From positions 1 through 64,000 of the forward strand of contig PABP01000009.1 in NCBI GenBank assembly GCA_002699585.1: 64,000 nt of DNA. The letters are read 5' to 3'. Below are positions 36,010 through 44,643 of the stretch, piece by piece. The notes beneath the pieces are model-generated. The model ran no database searches. It saw only the letters and a program-made list of their open reading frames with translations, and was not told the DNA's origin. Every line of letters begins with the position of its first letter. Positions within the stretch are counted from its first letter, which is position 1. Source of the DNA: Anaerolineaceae bacterium. GTDB taxonomy: Bacteria > Chloroflexota > Anaerolineae > Aggregatilineales > Phototrophicaceae. A program made the translations under genes and the position numbers.

Positions 36010-36447
36010 AACTCCCTAGTGCTATGGTTGCCTTGCCTTGAGCGAACTTAAATAGTGAACCTCATACAAGTGCATGACTGGCAATCCACGTTGCTCCGCA
36101 TGGAAGACATATCTTATGCTCTGCTGTCTAGGTTGTCTGCCGTGCTACTCCTATTATTAGTTTAGCGGAAATAGCCGCTATAAGGGGCTTTATTGTGCAG
36201 TTTAGCTTACGTAGTGGTACTTACTTTTCTTACCATACCCGGGCACATTACCCTCGCCTAGTTATACCCAATGTATCCCTGGCTATGGTTATAAAGACCT
36301 AACCAAATGCTTCAAATGGTCTTATTTACAAGTCTCTACAGGCCGCACGCAACAGGCTGTACTATAATCGAGCCATAACGAGGGCATTTTGCCCCATTCT
36401 GTTGGCCCAGGCAAGTTTTGCAGTCCATCGCAGGGGAATAGGACCTT
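36010..36447. other. 438-base intergenic region upstream of the polytopic kinase
   Basis: No coding frame is credible. It is more AT-rich than its neighbours. It contains a hairpin TAGCGG-AAATAG-CCGCTA at 36163-36180 and a -10-like TATAAT at 36363-36368 without a clear -35, which may begin the kinase transcript. Confidence 0.5.
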
Positions 36448-39400
36448 ATGGAAATTGGCTCAGTTGTTAACAGCCAGTATACCGTCATCGAGCACGTCGG
36501 GCGCGGCGGTATGGCCGATGTGTGGTCTGCCCGTGACCAGCGCCTGCGTCGTATGGTGGCCATCAAGACCATTGCCCGCAATCTCTCGCCGGATATTGAC
36601 CCGGTGGCCCTGTTCGAACGCGAAGCACGCACCATCGCCCAGATGGAGCACCCCCACATCCTACCTGTGTATGACTTTGGCGAATTTGAAGGTAGCCTCT
36701 ATATCGTCATGCGCTACATGACGGGTGGCTCCCTGGAAGATGTGCTGGCCGATGGCCCTATGGACTATGCCGAAGTGCTGCAAATGGGGTCGGCTATTGC
36801 CCAGGCGATGGACTATGCTCATGGTAACAACGTCATTCACCTGGACCTCAAGCCACCGAACATCCTGCTGGATAGCCAGCGCATGCCTTATCTGGCGGAC
36901 TTTGGCCTAGCGACAGCTCTCGACCCGGAAGGCCGCGCACGGAACCCTGGCTCCGGTACGCTGCTGTATATGGCCCCGGAACAATTAACTTCAGAGACCA
37001 TTGATCGTCGCGCCGATATTTACAGTTTCAGTATCATGCTGTTCCACATGCTGACGGGCCAACTGCCTTTCGATGGCACAGCGCCGCTGGCCGTTCGGCA
37101 GATCCAGTATCATGATGAACTGCCCGATTTAGAAGAGTTTGTCCCGGATTTGCCATCGCAAATCACCGAAATTTTGCGCGCTGGTACATTGCAAGACCCT
37201 GCTCGTCGTCCCCCCAATTTCATGAATATCGTCGACCAGATGCGCGATGTGCTGGTGGGCGCCGATGGTCCGTTAGAGTTTGAAGGCATCCCCAACGCGG
37301 AGAACCTCTTCCAGCTTGAATTGCCGAATTATGACCCGGCTGATAGCGAACTGATGGAAGCTATCGATATCTATAGCCGGGCGCGCCATGCCTGGGCCGG
37401 TGGCCAGGGACGGTTCTTGGTGTCGATGACGCACTATCTTTTGATGGTGCAATACTACATGGATGCCGATTTCCATGATTTGCTAGTCGACCAGAGCGGC
37501 CTGGAGATGCTGCTGCGTGGCGCGCTGGAATACGACTATGAGATTGATTTCTGGTGGAACAAGGCCGATGACCGCGCTCGTCGCCTGGTTTGCTTGCATA
37601 CCATTCGCTCTGGCACGACCCCGGCCCGTATTCGCGCCTTCAACCGCCTGGAAACGCTCTCCGACGATGAAATTAATCCGACCATTCCGCGCTTAGTCAG
37701 CCAAGCCCTGGCCATTGAGCGTGACCCTCATGCTCGTATTGCCGCATTGCAACTTTTGAGTACGCGCTCACAGCTCGTCAAAACCAGCCAGAGCTTTGAG
37801 ATCATGACCCAGTATCGTGGGCGCATGCTGACGACCATGACGCGCATGGGGTTGTTGATAGCCCCGGCGATTGTCTGGCGTGACAGTGTCTATTCTGTGG
37901 AAATTGATCAGCTCATTGCTGAGCAAGCACTTGATACCGATGAACAGGCTGTTTCTGAATACGCCGCCCGGACGGTTGGCCATATGCGGTCGTTGGCAGC
38001 GGTGCAATATCTGGCCGATGCCCAGCGCGAAGGCAAAGATGGTGCACTGCGCGCGCTGGGTTTTGTGCGTGATGAAGCGCCGTCCTTGCCGGAGGGGGTT
38101 TCTACCCAGGCGCGCTTCTACGCCTGGACGACCAACACCGTGCGCCGTTTGTCCAACCGCCCGTTGGATCTGATCGCCCGCTTCTTGCTGGTATTGATTG
38201 CTGCCTGGATCGGTATGGGACAGCAAGTCTACAATACCTGGACCACGCTTGAACTGTTCTCGTTGCAGCGCATGACCAACACGCTTGGCTTCGGTATGAT
38301 GTTTGGCATGTTGGCGGCGTTGGTCGTCTTCTTCAGCGATGAACTTTCGCGCAGGCTGAGCGGCTTCTGGACCTGGTGGGCGCGTTTACTGGTCTTTGGC
38401 TCGTCCGGCTACTTCCTGGCGACAGTGGCCTGGTACCTGTATCAACTGCTGTTCCTCCAATATGAACCGCCCATCACCCTGGCAGCGATTGCTGGCTTCG
38501 GCCTAGCCTTTGGTTACATCATCTCAGCCTTGGTCAAACTCAAGCCCTGGCAGTCGGTTATCCTGGCGACCATTGCCTCCTGGCTGCCATTGTATGCCGG
38601 GTACGCCAGCTTCTTTGAGAGCGACTGGTTCCATATTGCCTGGGGGACGCCTGTTGGCATTGTTATGGGTCTGGTGGTTGGCGTCTGGATGTATAACTAT
38701 CAGTATCAGAACGAAGAGAAACCACAGCGGCCCACCACGCTCCTGAACACGGGCTTTTTTGCATTAGCCGGTGCTGCTGGCGCTGTAGGCATCTGGCTGG
38801 TTTACAATGGCCTGCACGAAGGCCTGCTCGCCGCTGTGGCTGCCGATACCCCGGGTCCCTTGAGTTGGGAGGGAACGGCCTTATTAACCATCCTGCCTAT
38901 GATGTTGTCGATTATCGTCGGTTATATTTATCCTGACCGCCGCACATGGACCTTTGGCGGGGCATTTTTAGCTGTGTTCGTGCTTTTGTATGCGCAGTTT
39001 AGCGGCATCGTTGCTCAGCCACCACTGGCCCCGGCCAGCCCGGATACCATCCTCTACTTCGATTTCAGCGGCTTCTTTGGCGACCACACGGGCATGATCT
39101 ACACTGTCTCCTTGCCTATGATGTTTGTCACGGCGCTGGGGGCCTATCTGCCGTTCTTGATGCGAAGCTGGTGGAAGCAGGTCGGTGCGCCGCGCCAATT
39201 CCATGAACGCAGTGCCTGGTTGGGTGGCGTCCTGGCCTATACGATGGCCGCCGGTGTGATCGTCAGCGTCTTCGCGCTGTTCTCTATACAATATAGCCCG
39301 GTCTGGGCGATGGCCTGGAGCTTATGGGGCTTCCTGACCTTTGTCTCGGCATTGGCGACCTGGCGCTGGGCGCAGTGGGGCGCGCGCGCGACCGTCGCCC

Positions 39401-40572
39401 TGGCCATCCTGGCCATGCTCGGCGGCTTTGCCTATGACTTTAACCTGACAGTTGGCTCGCTCCAGCAGGGGGATTTGCCGCTATTGTTCGCCGACAATGC
39501 CAACCCCATCTGGCTGGCCTGGGCCATCTGGCTGGCGGCCTTCACCTGGGCGACCTGGCAGCGGCGGCTGTGGGGCGTGATGGGCCTAGCCGTCATGATG
39601 CTGCTGTGGTGGAGCGTGGCTTTCTTTGCGCCCATCCAGGAGAGTTACGCCATTTTAGGGGCGACCAACCTGGCGCTCCTGGCCTATGCCATCCGTAGCG
39701 AATGGCCATCATTTGAGGAAGATCGCTTCCAGCGCACGGAACAGCGCAAACCGCGCCTTCCTGTGAAGCAGCCTGCTAGTGTTGCTGCGCCAACGGCTGT
39801 CATCCATACGGAAGAACCTGAGCAAGAAACAAAAGAAGTGGTCCCGGAGACAAACATCACGCCCGATAAGACCACACGCGCCGTACCGATGACCCAGGAT
39901 GTCGCGCCTGTCACGGAAGAAGAATTGGCGGCGATGGGTGGACAGCGGCGAGCGCCTAGCACTAAGCAAATCGAAGGCAATGACCCGATCATCGAATATG
40001 ATGGTGAGGATATAGGCCACATCCCGACAGAAGTCGATGTCGATGCTGAGGGCCAATTCGCTGCCAATACGCCGAATGTTCCTAAAGGTGATCCTGCCGA
40101 TGGTGATATGGTTACCGAGTACGATCCGTCGGGCAGGGGCGCGGAAAATGATCTATCAGACAAAGATACAGCCCCGATTCCTTTTGACAAAGGCATCACC
40201 CGCGAGGTGCCATCTGCGGAGCAGGACAGAACGACGACCAAACCCACACCCCAGGATCAGATGCAGTATCCTGACATCGATGAAACGGCTTTGCCGGAAC
40301 TGGATGAATCCGAGCCTGAGACTGGCTTCCCGGTGATCTCCTTCGACATTGGTAGCCTGGATGATGTGGGCATGCAGACGCGGCCCCCTGGCCCGCCGAT
40401 TGCTAGGAGCGATGAGTCGCAAGGCCCCACGCTCGATATCGACCTCAGCGAACTGGATAGCAAGCTAGATACGGACCCGCAGCAGGCTCCGGGCAGGCGT
40501 CATACCGAAATCGACTACGGCTATCGGCCAGAGGAAGATGCCGAAGAGCCGGGGGATGAAGATGACGAGTAG
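36448..40572 (+). CDS. polytopic membrane Ser/Thr protein kinase, non-RD type
   Basis: A 1374-aa protein. The kinase domain is at 8-275: GRGGMADVW, VAIKTI, catalytic loop HLDLKPPN (H131, D133), ADFGLA, MAPEQ. The Arg before the catalytic Asp is Leu, so activation-loop control of the RD kind is unlikely. Residues 290-560 are helical with HEAT-like pairs (ARIAALQLLST, EYAARTVGHMRSLAAVQYL). Residues 570-1100 hold about 14 membrane helices rich in Trp. The C-terminal tail (1105-1374) is hydrophilic and acidic. AGGGG-AATAGGA precedes the ATG. The stop lies four bases from the convergent YbjN-like stop. Confidence 0.87.
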   Translation: MEIGSVVNSQYTVIEHVGRGGMADVWSARDQRLRRMVAIKTIARNLSPDIDPVALFEREARTIAQMEHPHILPVYDFGEFEGSLYIVMRYMTGGSLEDVLADGPMDYAEVLQMGSAIAQAMDYAHGNNVIHLDLKPPNILLDSQRMPYLADFGLATALDPEGRARNPGSGTLLYMAPEQLTSETIDRRADIYSFSIMLFHMLTGQLPFDGTAPLAVRQIQYHDELPDLEEFVPDLPSQITEILRAGTLQDPARRPPNFMNIVDQMRDVLVGADGPLEFEGIPNAENLFQLELPNYDPADSELMEAIDIYSRARHAWAGGQGRFLVSMTHYLLMVQYYMDADFHDLLVDQSGLEMLLRGALEYDYEIDFWWNKADDRARRLVCLHTIRSGTTPARIRAFNRLETLSDDEINPTIPRLVSQALAIERDPHARIAALQLLSTRSQLVKTSQSFEIMTQYRGRMLTTMTRMGLLIAPAIVWRDSVYSVEIDQLIAEQALDTDEQAVSEYAARTVGHMRSLAAVQYLADAQREGKDGALRALGFVRDEAPSLPEGVSTQARFYAWTTNTVRRLSNRPLDLIARFLLVLIAAWIGMGQQVYNTWTTLELFSLQRMTNTLGFGMMFGMLAALVVFFSDELSRRLSGFWTWWARLLVFGSSGYFLATVAWYLYQLLFLQYEPPITLAAIAGFGLAFGYIISALVKLKPWQSVILATIASWLPLYAGYASFFESDWFHIAWGTPVGIVMGLVVGVWMYNYQYQNEEKPQRPTTLLNTGFFALAGAAGAVGIWLVYNGLHEGLLAAVAADTPGPLSWEGTALLTILPMMLSIIVGYIYPDRRTWTFGGAFLAVFVLLYAQFSGIVAQPPLAPASPDTILYFDFSGFFGDHTGMIYTVSLPMMFVTALGAYLPFLMRSWWKQVGAPRQFHERSAWLGGVLAYTMAAGVIVSVFALFSIQYSPVWAMAWSLWGFLTFVSALATWRWAQWGARATVALAILAMLGGFAYDFNLTVGSLQQGDLPLLFADNANPIWLAWAIWLAAFTWATWQRRLWGVMGLAVMMLLWWSVAFFAPIQESYAILGATNLALLAYAIRSEWPSFEEDRFQRTEQRKPRLPVKQPASVAAPTAVIHTEEPEQETKEVVPETNITPDKTTRAVPMTQDVAPVTEEELAAMGGQRRAPSTKQIEGNDPIIEYDGEDIGHIPTEVDVDAEGQFAANTPNVPKGDPADGDMVTEYDPSGRGAENDLSDKDTAPIPFDKGITREVPSAEQDRTTTKPTPQDQMQYPDIDETALPELDESEPETGFPVISFDIGSLDDVGMQTRPPGPPIARSDESQGPTLDIDLSELDSKLDTDPQQAPGRRHTEIDYGYRPEEDAEEPGDEDDE

Positions 40573-40575
40573 GTT

Positions 40576-41034
40576 CTAAGTCTGTGTATACAGTCGCCCA
40601 CCGAATTCGTTGACGAGCTGGTTGTCGAGGTCATCGGCGTAACCCGCGATCTGCGAAATAATGAAGTTGGCTTCATTGGCATCCAGACCTGCCAGTGGAC
40701 GTTCATTGAAGATATAGACCACATCCTGATAGACGCCGATGGCCGCATTGGTCAGCGACATATTCAGTTCCAGCAAGCGCCGATATAGCGCCAACAGATT
40801 GTTCATGGGCACATGAATGATGGGTGCGACCACCTGCAAATACTCGCGCTGGTCTTGCTGGGCGATGTAGATTTCTATCAGCGCCGACCCATGCTGGAAG
40901 CTCCAGCCGTAGCCATCGCGCGTGTTGATGCGCGCCTGGGCCGGGTCAACGCCAATGGATGATAGGATGCGTTCTACATTGTTGGCGTGCTGTTCCAGGC
41001 TGGCGCTGCGGCCCCGTCCTCGATTGAAAACCAT
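40576..41034 (-). CDS. YbjN/T3SS-chaperone-like protein
   Basis: A 152-aa protein with the fold pattern of YbjN or CesT-type chaperones: a long helix, strands (GWSFQHGSALIEIYIA, YLQVVAPIIHVP), the LLxLYRRLLELN helix and a strand with TNAAIGVYQDVVYIF. In this family the chaperone pocket binds partner peptides. It is 28 bases downstream of the pseudoprotease gene and in the same direction, so a partner of that protein is plausible (inference). GGGAG stands eight to nine bases before the ATG. Confidence 0.72.
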   Translation of the reverse strand: MVFNRGRGRSASLEQHANNVERILSSIGVDPAQARINTRDGYGWSFQHGSALIEIYIAQQDQREYLQVVAPIIHVPMNNLLALYRRLLELNMSLTNAAIGVYQDVVYIFNERPLAGLDANEANFIISQIAGYADDLDNQLVNEFGGRLYTQT

Positions 41035-41062
41035 CTAGCCATCTCCCTGTGTGTCGATGTGA

Positions 41063-42325
41063 CTACTGCTGTGCCGGGGTCGTTATATCGTGCCCGCAGC
41101 GTAAGCAGCGACTATCATAATAACCGACCTGCGCCTGACAATTGGGGCAGGGTCGGTGCATGTTCTCCTGATAGAGTGCCGCCGCGTTGGGCAGCGGGTA
41201 ACGCGTGACATTTTCCGCATAGGGCAGGGTACTGCCGCAGGTTTCGCAGTAAAATGCCCCGTACTGGGGTGCGCGGCTGATAGCCCCACAGTTGGTACAG
41301 GTGGTCGTCTTTTGGCCCTGCACTTGCTGCGATTCCTGTGCGTACTGCTCCACGCAGCGGTACACCTGACTGATGTGCAGCCCATAAGCATAATCATTGG
41401 TGCGGCTGGTATTGCGCGTGATCATGCCGACCAGCAAATTGTGTTCGTCATAGACGGGTGCGCCACCGGCATCCAGCTCATTGCGATGGATCACCGTCGG
41501 GAACCAGAGATTATCGTTGATGGCACTGCGCGTATTGCGTCGTTTGCTACGCAGGCCCTTGCCACCATGCATCGTGACCACAATCGGCGCGTCCGGCTGC
41601 AAATAGGGCGAGGGCGATACTGTTGCCAGATGCTCAACGTTGGCGTTGACCTTCACCAGGCTGACATCGTACTGCGGGAATGAGCGCACGACTTCGCCTA
41701 CCAGTCGATGGCCACTCAGCAGATCAACGCTGACACGCGGCTGACTGCCCGTGACCGCCCGCGTGGTGGCGACTAAGCCTTCGCGCGTGACAAAAAATCC
41801 GCTGCCATCGCCCAATGGCCCACCCAACACACCGACCACCCGCTGCTGCCCCTGAATCTGCATCGGACCCTGGTTCTGGCCCATGCCGACCTGCTGACTG
41901 GCATTTGGCGCTGTTGGCAGGGCGCCCGGTGGCATACTGCTGGGCGGCGCGACGTTGTAGCCCTGCGTCGGGTAGGAAATCGGCACATTCTGCTGCGACG
42001 GTGGGGCGGCCTGTGGCATTCCCTGGGGCGGCATAGCCTGCGGCGGTGTGCCCTGGGGAGGCTGCGCACTCGGAAGCTGCTGCGACAGCCAGTAACTCAG
42101 GCGCTGCTGAACGTCATTGTTCTGCGGGTCGGCATCGGCGGCTTGGCGATAGCAATCGACCTTAAAGCTGATGTCATCGCCTGTTTCCGCCAGCCACATG
42201 AGGGTGGTGGCGCGCAGGCTGGGGCTGAGGTCTTCCTTAAGGGCGTAGCGCAGCAACCGACGCGCTTCGTCGCGGTTGCCGTTCTGCACAGCCTGAATGC
42301 CCTGTTCCACAATGCGGATCGCCAT
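41063..42325 (-). CDS. HtrA-like pseudoprotease with TPR-like N-terminus and two zinc ribbons
   Basis: A 420-aa soluble protein. Residues 1-85 are TPR-like helices and 86-160 a Gln/Pro-rich linker. Residues 165-325 have a trypsin/HtrA-like fold (GSGFFVTREG, YDVSLVKV, LVGMITRN). The catalytic His position in the NxHV motif reads TTRAV (residues 187-191), Asp220 is kept, and the Ser of GNSGGP is replaced in DAGGAP (Ala286), so proteolysis is not expected. Two zinc ribbons follow: C343/C346/C360/C363 and C393/C396/C407/C410. The protein could be a binding scaffold. It is probably co-transcribed with the YbjN-like gene. Confidence 0.82.
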   Translation of the reverse strand: MAIRIVEQGIQAVQNGNRDEARRLLRYALKEDLSPSLRATTLMWLAETGDDISFKVDCYRQAADADPQNNDVQQRLSYWLSQQLPSAQPPQGTPPQAMPPQGMPQAAPPSQQNVPISYPTQGYNVAPPSSMPPGALPTAPNASQQVGMGQNQGPMQIQGQQRVVGVLGGPLGDGSGFFVTREGLVATTRAVTGSQPRVSVDLLSGHRLVGEVVRSFPQYDVSLVKVNANVEHLATVSPSPYLQPDAPIVVTMHGGKGLRSKRRNTRSAINDNLWFPTVIHRNELDAGGAPVYDEHNLLVGMITRNTSRTNDYAYGLHISQVYRCVEQYAQESQQVQGQKTTTCTNCGAISRAPQYGAFYCETCGSTLPYAENVTRYPLPNAAALYQENMHRPCPNCQAQVGYYDSRCLRCGHDITTPAQQ

Positions 42326-42414
42326 ACCCTCGCCTGACTTCGTGTTTGCTCACCAGCCTGATTATAAACGATTCCGCTGGCGCTTGCTTGGAGGTTGTCT
42401 GTGTAGCTCCAAGC

Positions 42415-42786
42415 TTAAGGTAGTGTCTTGTCTATCACGCAGTCTTGAGCGACAAAATAGTAGTCTCGCTTGTCTCCACGTACTACAAACAGCTCATAAT
42501 TCTCAATGATATGTTCGTCGCCAAGTTTTGTTCTCAAATGATTACCCAAATTTGGCAGGAACTGAGTCAAGTCTTCTTTTGATGCGATGTTCAACGAAAG
42601 ACCTTGCCAACTTGCTAATGCATCGACATAGATGACACCTCGTATCTCTACAATCATCCTCGAATGAGAAGGTGGTATTGGCGTAGCAACGATGGTTGTT
42701 GTGCCATTTACTCGAGCAAAACGTTGGTAACAAGACCACTGTGTTACATCAGCTAAATGCAGATAGTTTTTAACAACAAATTCCAT
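42415..42786 (-). CDS. small protein, paralogue of the gene directly upstream
   Basis: A 123-aa protein of unknown function. It shares the motif series V-N-G-T, a strand ending in IY, W-Q-G, then IAS-x-E-x-x-x-FL-x-x-L with the protein encoded at 42787-43188, so the two come from a duplication. It begins at the base directly after the upstream stop codon (TAG/ATG), which points to coupled translation. It is clearly more AT-rich than its neighbours, which suggests transfer. No signal peptide. Confidence 0.6.
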   Translation of the reverse strand: MEFVVKNYLHLADVTQWSCYQRFARVNGTTTIVATPIPPSHSRMIVEIRGVIYVDALASWQGLSLNIASKEDLTQFLPNLGNHLRTKLGDEHIIENYELFVVRGDKRDYYFVAQDCVIDKTLP

Positions 42787-43188
42787 CTATGAGCCTTTTT
42801 TATGCAATTTAATTCTGTTGCCGACGAATTGTACTTGTGTCGGATGATCAGTATTGGAATCAATGTCCACAATATAAAGTGAATCATATGCAAAGAAGTC
42901 GTCGAATATATTTTTGCCATGAGAGGTCCAACCTTCCACAACATAATCTGGTAGATCAGTTAAGAAGGCTGTCTTTTCCTCGTTTGTAGCTAGCCGGAAT
43001 CCTGCGCCTTGCCACTCAGATGGACATCGGTAATAGATTGGTGTGTTGAAAGTAATCGTATAGCGATGTGTTCCATTCACCTCAAAAATCTTTACGCCTC
43101 CAATACTGAGGGATTTGCCATTGCCATCAAAACGGCAAATCAGTTCATCTATGTCTGGAAGTTGAAATATGTAATCATTCTTCTCCAT
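42787..43188 (-). CDS. small protein, first of a tandem paralogous pair
   Basis: A 133-aa protein of unknown function, related to its downstream neighbour (EVNGTHRYTITF, IYYRCPSEWQG, RLATNEEKTAFLTDL). No catalytic or membrane motif. AT-rich composition, small size and duplication resemble immunity or cargo genes of mobile islands, but no toxin gene is next to it. A 499-base non-coding region lies upstream. Confidence 0.6.
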   Translation of the reverse strand: MEKNDYIFQLPDIDELICRFDGNGKSLSIGGVKIFEVNGTHRYTITFNTPIYYRCPSEWQGAGFRLATNEEKTAFLTDLPDYVVEGWTSHGKNIFDDFFAYDSLYIVDIDSNTDHPTQVQFVGNRIKLHKKGS

Positions 43189-43299
43189 ATTTGCTTTCCT
43201 TTTTTTGTCCCTTCTGCGCTTAATTTATTCTCAAAATGGAGTGTTTGCGTTCGATTCGGCGGTATATTGCGGCTAGATGGCTATGTTTTCACGTTTTTT

Positions 43300-43407
43300 C
43301 TGCCGTATAGTGCAATAAGAATGGCTAATCGGTATAGGTGATATGGGCCATCATGGATCATTTGAGGCCAAAACATCCCTTTTTTGGCGTTTACTGCCGT
43401 ATAGTGC
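43300..43407. repeat. 14-mer direct repeat pair
   Basis: CTGCCGTATAGTGC occurs at 43300-43313 and 43394-43407, 94 bases apart, upstream of the AT-rich tandem genes. It could be a pair of protein-binding sites or the duplicated ends of a deleted element. Confidence 0.6.
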
Positions 43408-43463
43408 TGCTAAACGAGAAAAAAGTTTGTTGCAGCTAGGTGCCGGCACAATCTGTGAAGTGA

Positions 43464-43505
43464 CCCCCATCCTCCTGTCCTTCCCCCGAAGGAGGACGGA
43501 TGCCT
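43464..43505. repeat. dispersed intergenic repeat, family C copy 2
   Basis: Reverse-orientation match of 25573-25614, differing at only a few positions. Core CCTTCCCCCGAAGGAGGAC can form a short hairpin. Confidence 0.72.
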
Positions 43506-43565
43506 TGATTATGAGATGAGTGGTTGTGGATAATGGGTTCGTTAGCATGCGCAACGCCTGTTTTT

Positions 43566-43583
43566 GGCAAGGCATGCCTTGCC
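43566..43583. repeat. palindromic intergenic repeat, copy 4 (no GTAGG lead)
   Basis: GGCAAGGCA-TGCCTTGCC, a perfect 18-bp palindrome with arms like those of copy 1, but without the GTAGG lead. Confidence 0.65.
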
Positions 43584-43602
43584 TTTTATCTATCGGCTGA
43601 TC

Positions 43603-43626
43603 GGGCGCAATATATTGCGCCCCTAC
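43603..43626. repeat. GTAGGG-type palindromic intergenic repeat, copy 5 (reverse orientation)
   Basis: A perfect 20-bp palindrome with half-site GGGCGCAATA, followed by CTAC, i.e. the lead read on the minus strand. It lies 20 bases after copy 4. Confidence 0.75.
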
Positions 43627-43653
43627 GGTAGAGGGTAGCACATTTGGGGATGA

Positions 43654-43679
43654 AAAAGCGTTCCATGTGGAACGCTTTT
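43654..43679. terminator. terminator of the methyltransferase gene
   Basis: A perfect 12-bp inverted repeat (AAAAGCGTTCCA and its complement) with a 2-base centre, with T-runs on both strands. It lies nine bases after the minus-strand stop. Confidence 0.82.
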
Positions 43680-43687
43680 ACTGGGTA

Positions 43688-44503
43688 TTATTTTTCCGCC
43701 ACAATCGCCAGGAAATTCTCATCAGGTTGACTACTCCCTGTCAGCGAGGGATAGATCAGGCAGTGATCGAACTGCCGCAGCAGGTGACGGTACTCGTCAT
43801 CGGTATACGCCTGATGCATGGAGCTATAGGTGTGGATCGTATCCGAGCCGACCTCGGCGACGTAATGGTGCGTCGTCAGGCAGCCCAGGTCCAGACTGTT
43901 TTCGATCAGGCAAATGTGGGGATTAGGCGAGAACAGGCCGCCCTTGGATGTAAACCAGGTCGGTGGTTCAACATCCGGCTTGGCCAGCGCTGCAAAACGG
44001 CTGACTTCCAGCAGCAGTTTGCCGCCCGCTTTGAGGGCTGCATAGGCCTTGTCGATGATCGCCTGGGCTTCATCGGGCGAAAAGGCATTCAGCTCACCGA
44101 AGATGAGCATCACCAGGTCATAGCCGTTGCGGAAATCGATGGTGCGCAGGTCGCCCAGGTGGAACGTGCCTTCGTGGTTGGCTTTGGCGTACTCAATCGA
44201 GGCCGGCCCGAAGTCATAGCCGGTGCAGGTGTGGCCGAGTTTGGTCAGGCGGTCGGTATAGAAGCCGGGGCCGCAGCCCAGGTCGAGGATGGTCGCTGGC
44301 TGGCCCTTCAGCACCTTGCCATGAATCCAGTGCACATGCTGGTCGATGATGTTGCTACGGCGGCTGGCGGCATCGTGATCCTGCGAGAGGTGCTCGCGCA
44401 GCATCCTCCGGCTGAACTCGGGTTCGTCCCAGGGGATTTTGGTCCATTCATGGACTGTTTCTTTACGTTTTAGCAGAAAATCAAGCAGAGTTGCGTTTTC
44501 CAA
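43688..44503 (-). CDS. class I SAM-dependent methyltransferase
   Basis: A 271-aa Rossmann-fold methyltransferase. Motif I is ILDLGCGPGFYTDRL (about 71-85), motif II TGYDFGPASIEYAK, a DLRTID acidic turn follows, and motif IV-like NGYDLVMLIFGEL and LKAGGKLLLEV complete the fold. The acceptor is not known; the C-terminal part (SLDLGCLTTHHYVAEVG) resembles small-molecule methyltransferases. The start is a TTG with AAAGGA about ten bases upstream. It is followed at once by a strong terminator. Confidence 0.87.
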   Translation of the reverse strand: MENATLLDFLLKRKETVHEWTKIPWDEPEFSRRMLREHLSQDHDAASRRSNIIDQHVHWIHGKVLKGQPATILDLGCGPGFYTDRLTKLGHTCTGYDFGPASIEYAKANHEGTFHLGDLRTIDFRNGYDLVMLIFGELNAFSPDEAQAIIDKAYAALKAGGKLLLEVSRFAALAKPDVEPPTWFTSKGGLFSPNPHICLIENSLDLGCLTTHHYVAEVGSDTIHTYSSMHQAYTDDEYRHLLRQFDHCLIYPSLTGSSQPDENFLAIVAEK

Positions 44504-44643
44504 AGTGCATATGTCCTTTATCGTCGCATAGAAAGTAATTGCATCATATCATGGTGCGACTATAAAGCATAGCAAAGGGTCACAAAGGTCATGTAAAAGT
44601 GATGACAGGTGGTGACTCTGTGATCTCTATGTTGAGATTTTCT

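Larger units (their letters stand above)
43189..43687. other. 499-base intergenic region rich in repeats
   Basis: It holds two exact copies of a 14-mer, one family C repeat, two palindromic repeats and the terminator of the methyltransferase gene, listed separately. No credible coding frame was seen. Confidence 0.7.

Noticed and set aside
43351-43641. Minus-strand open frame of 96 codons in the repeat-rich intergenic region
   Set aside because: It consists of dispersed repeats and palindromes, lacks a ribosome site and resembles no protein.
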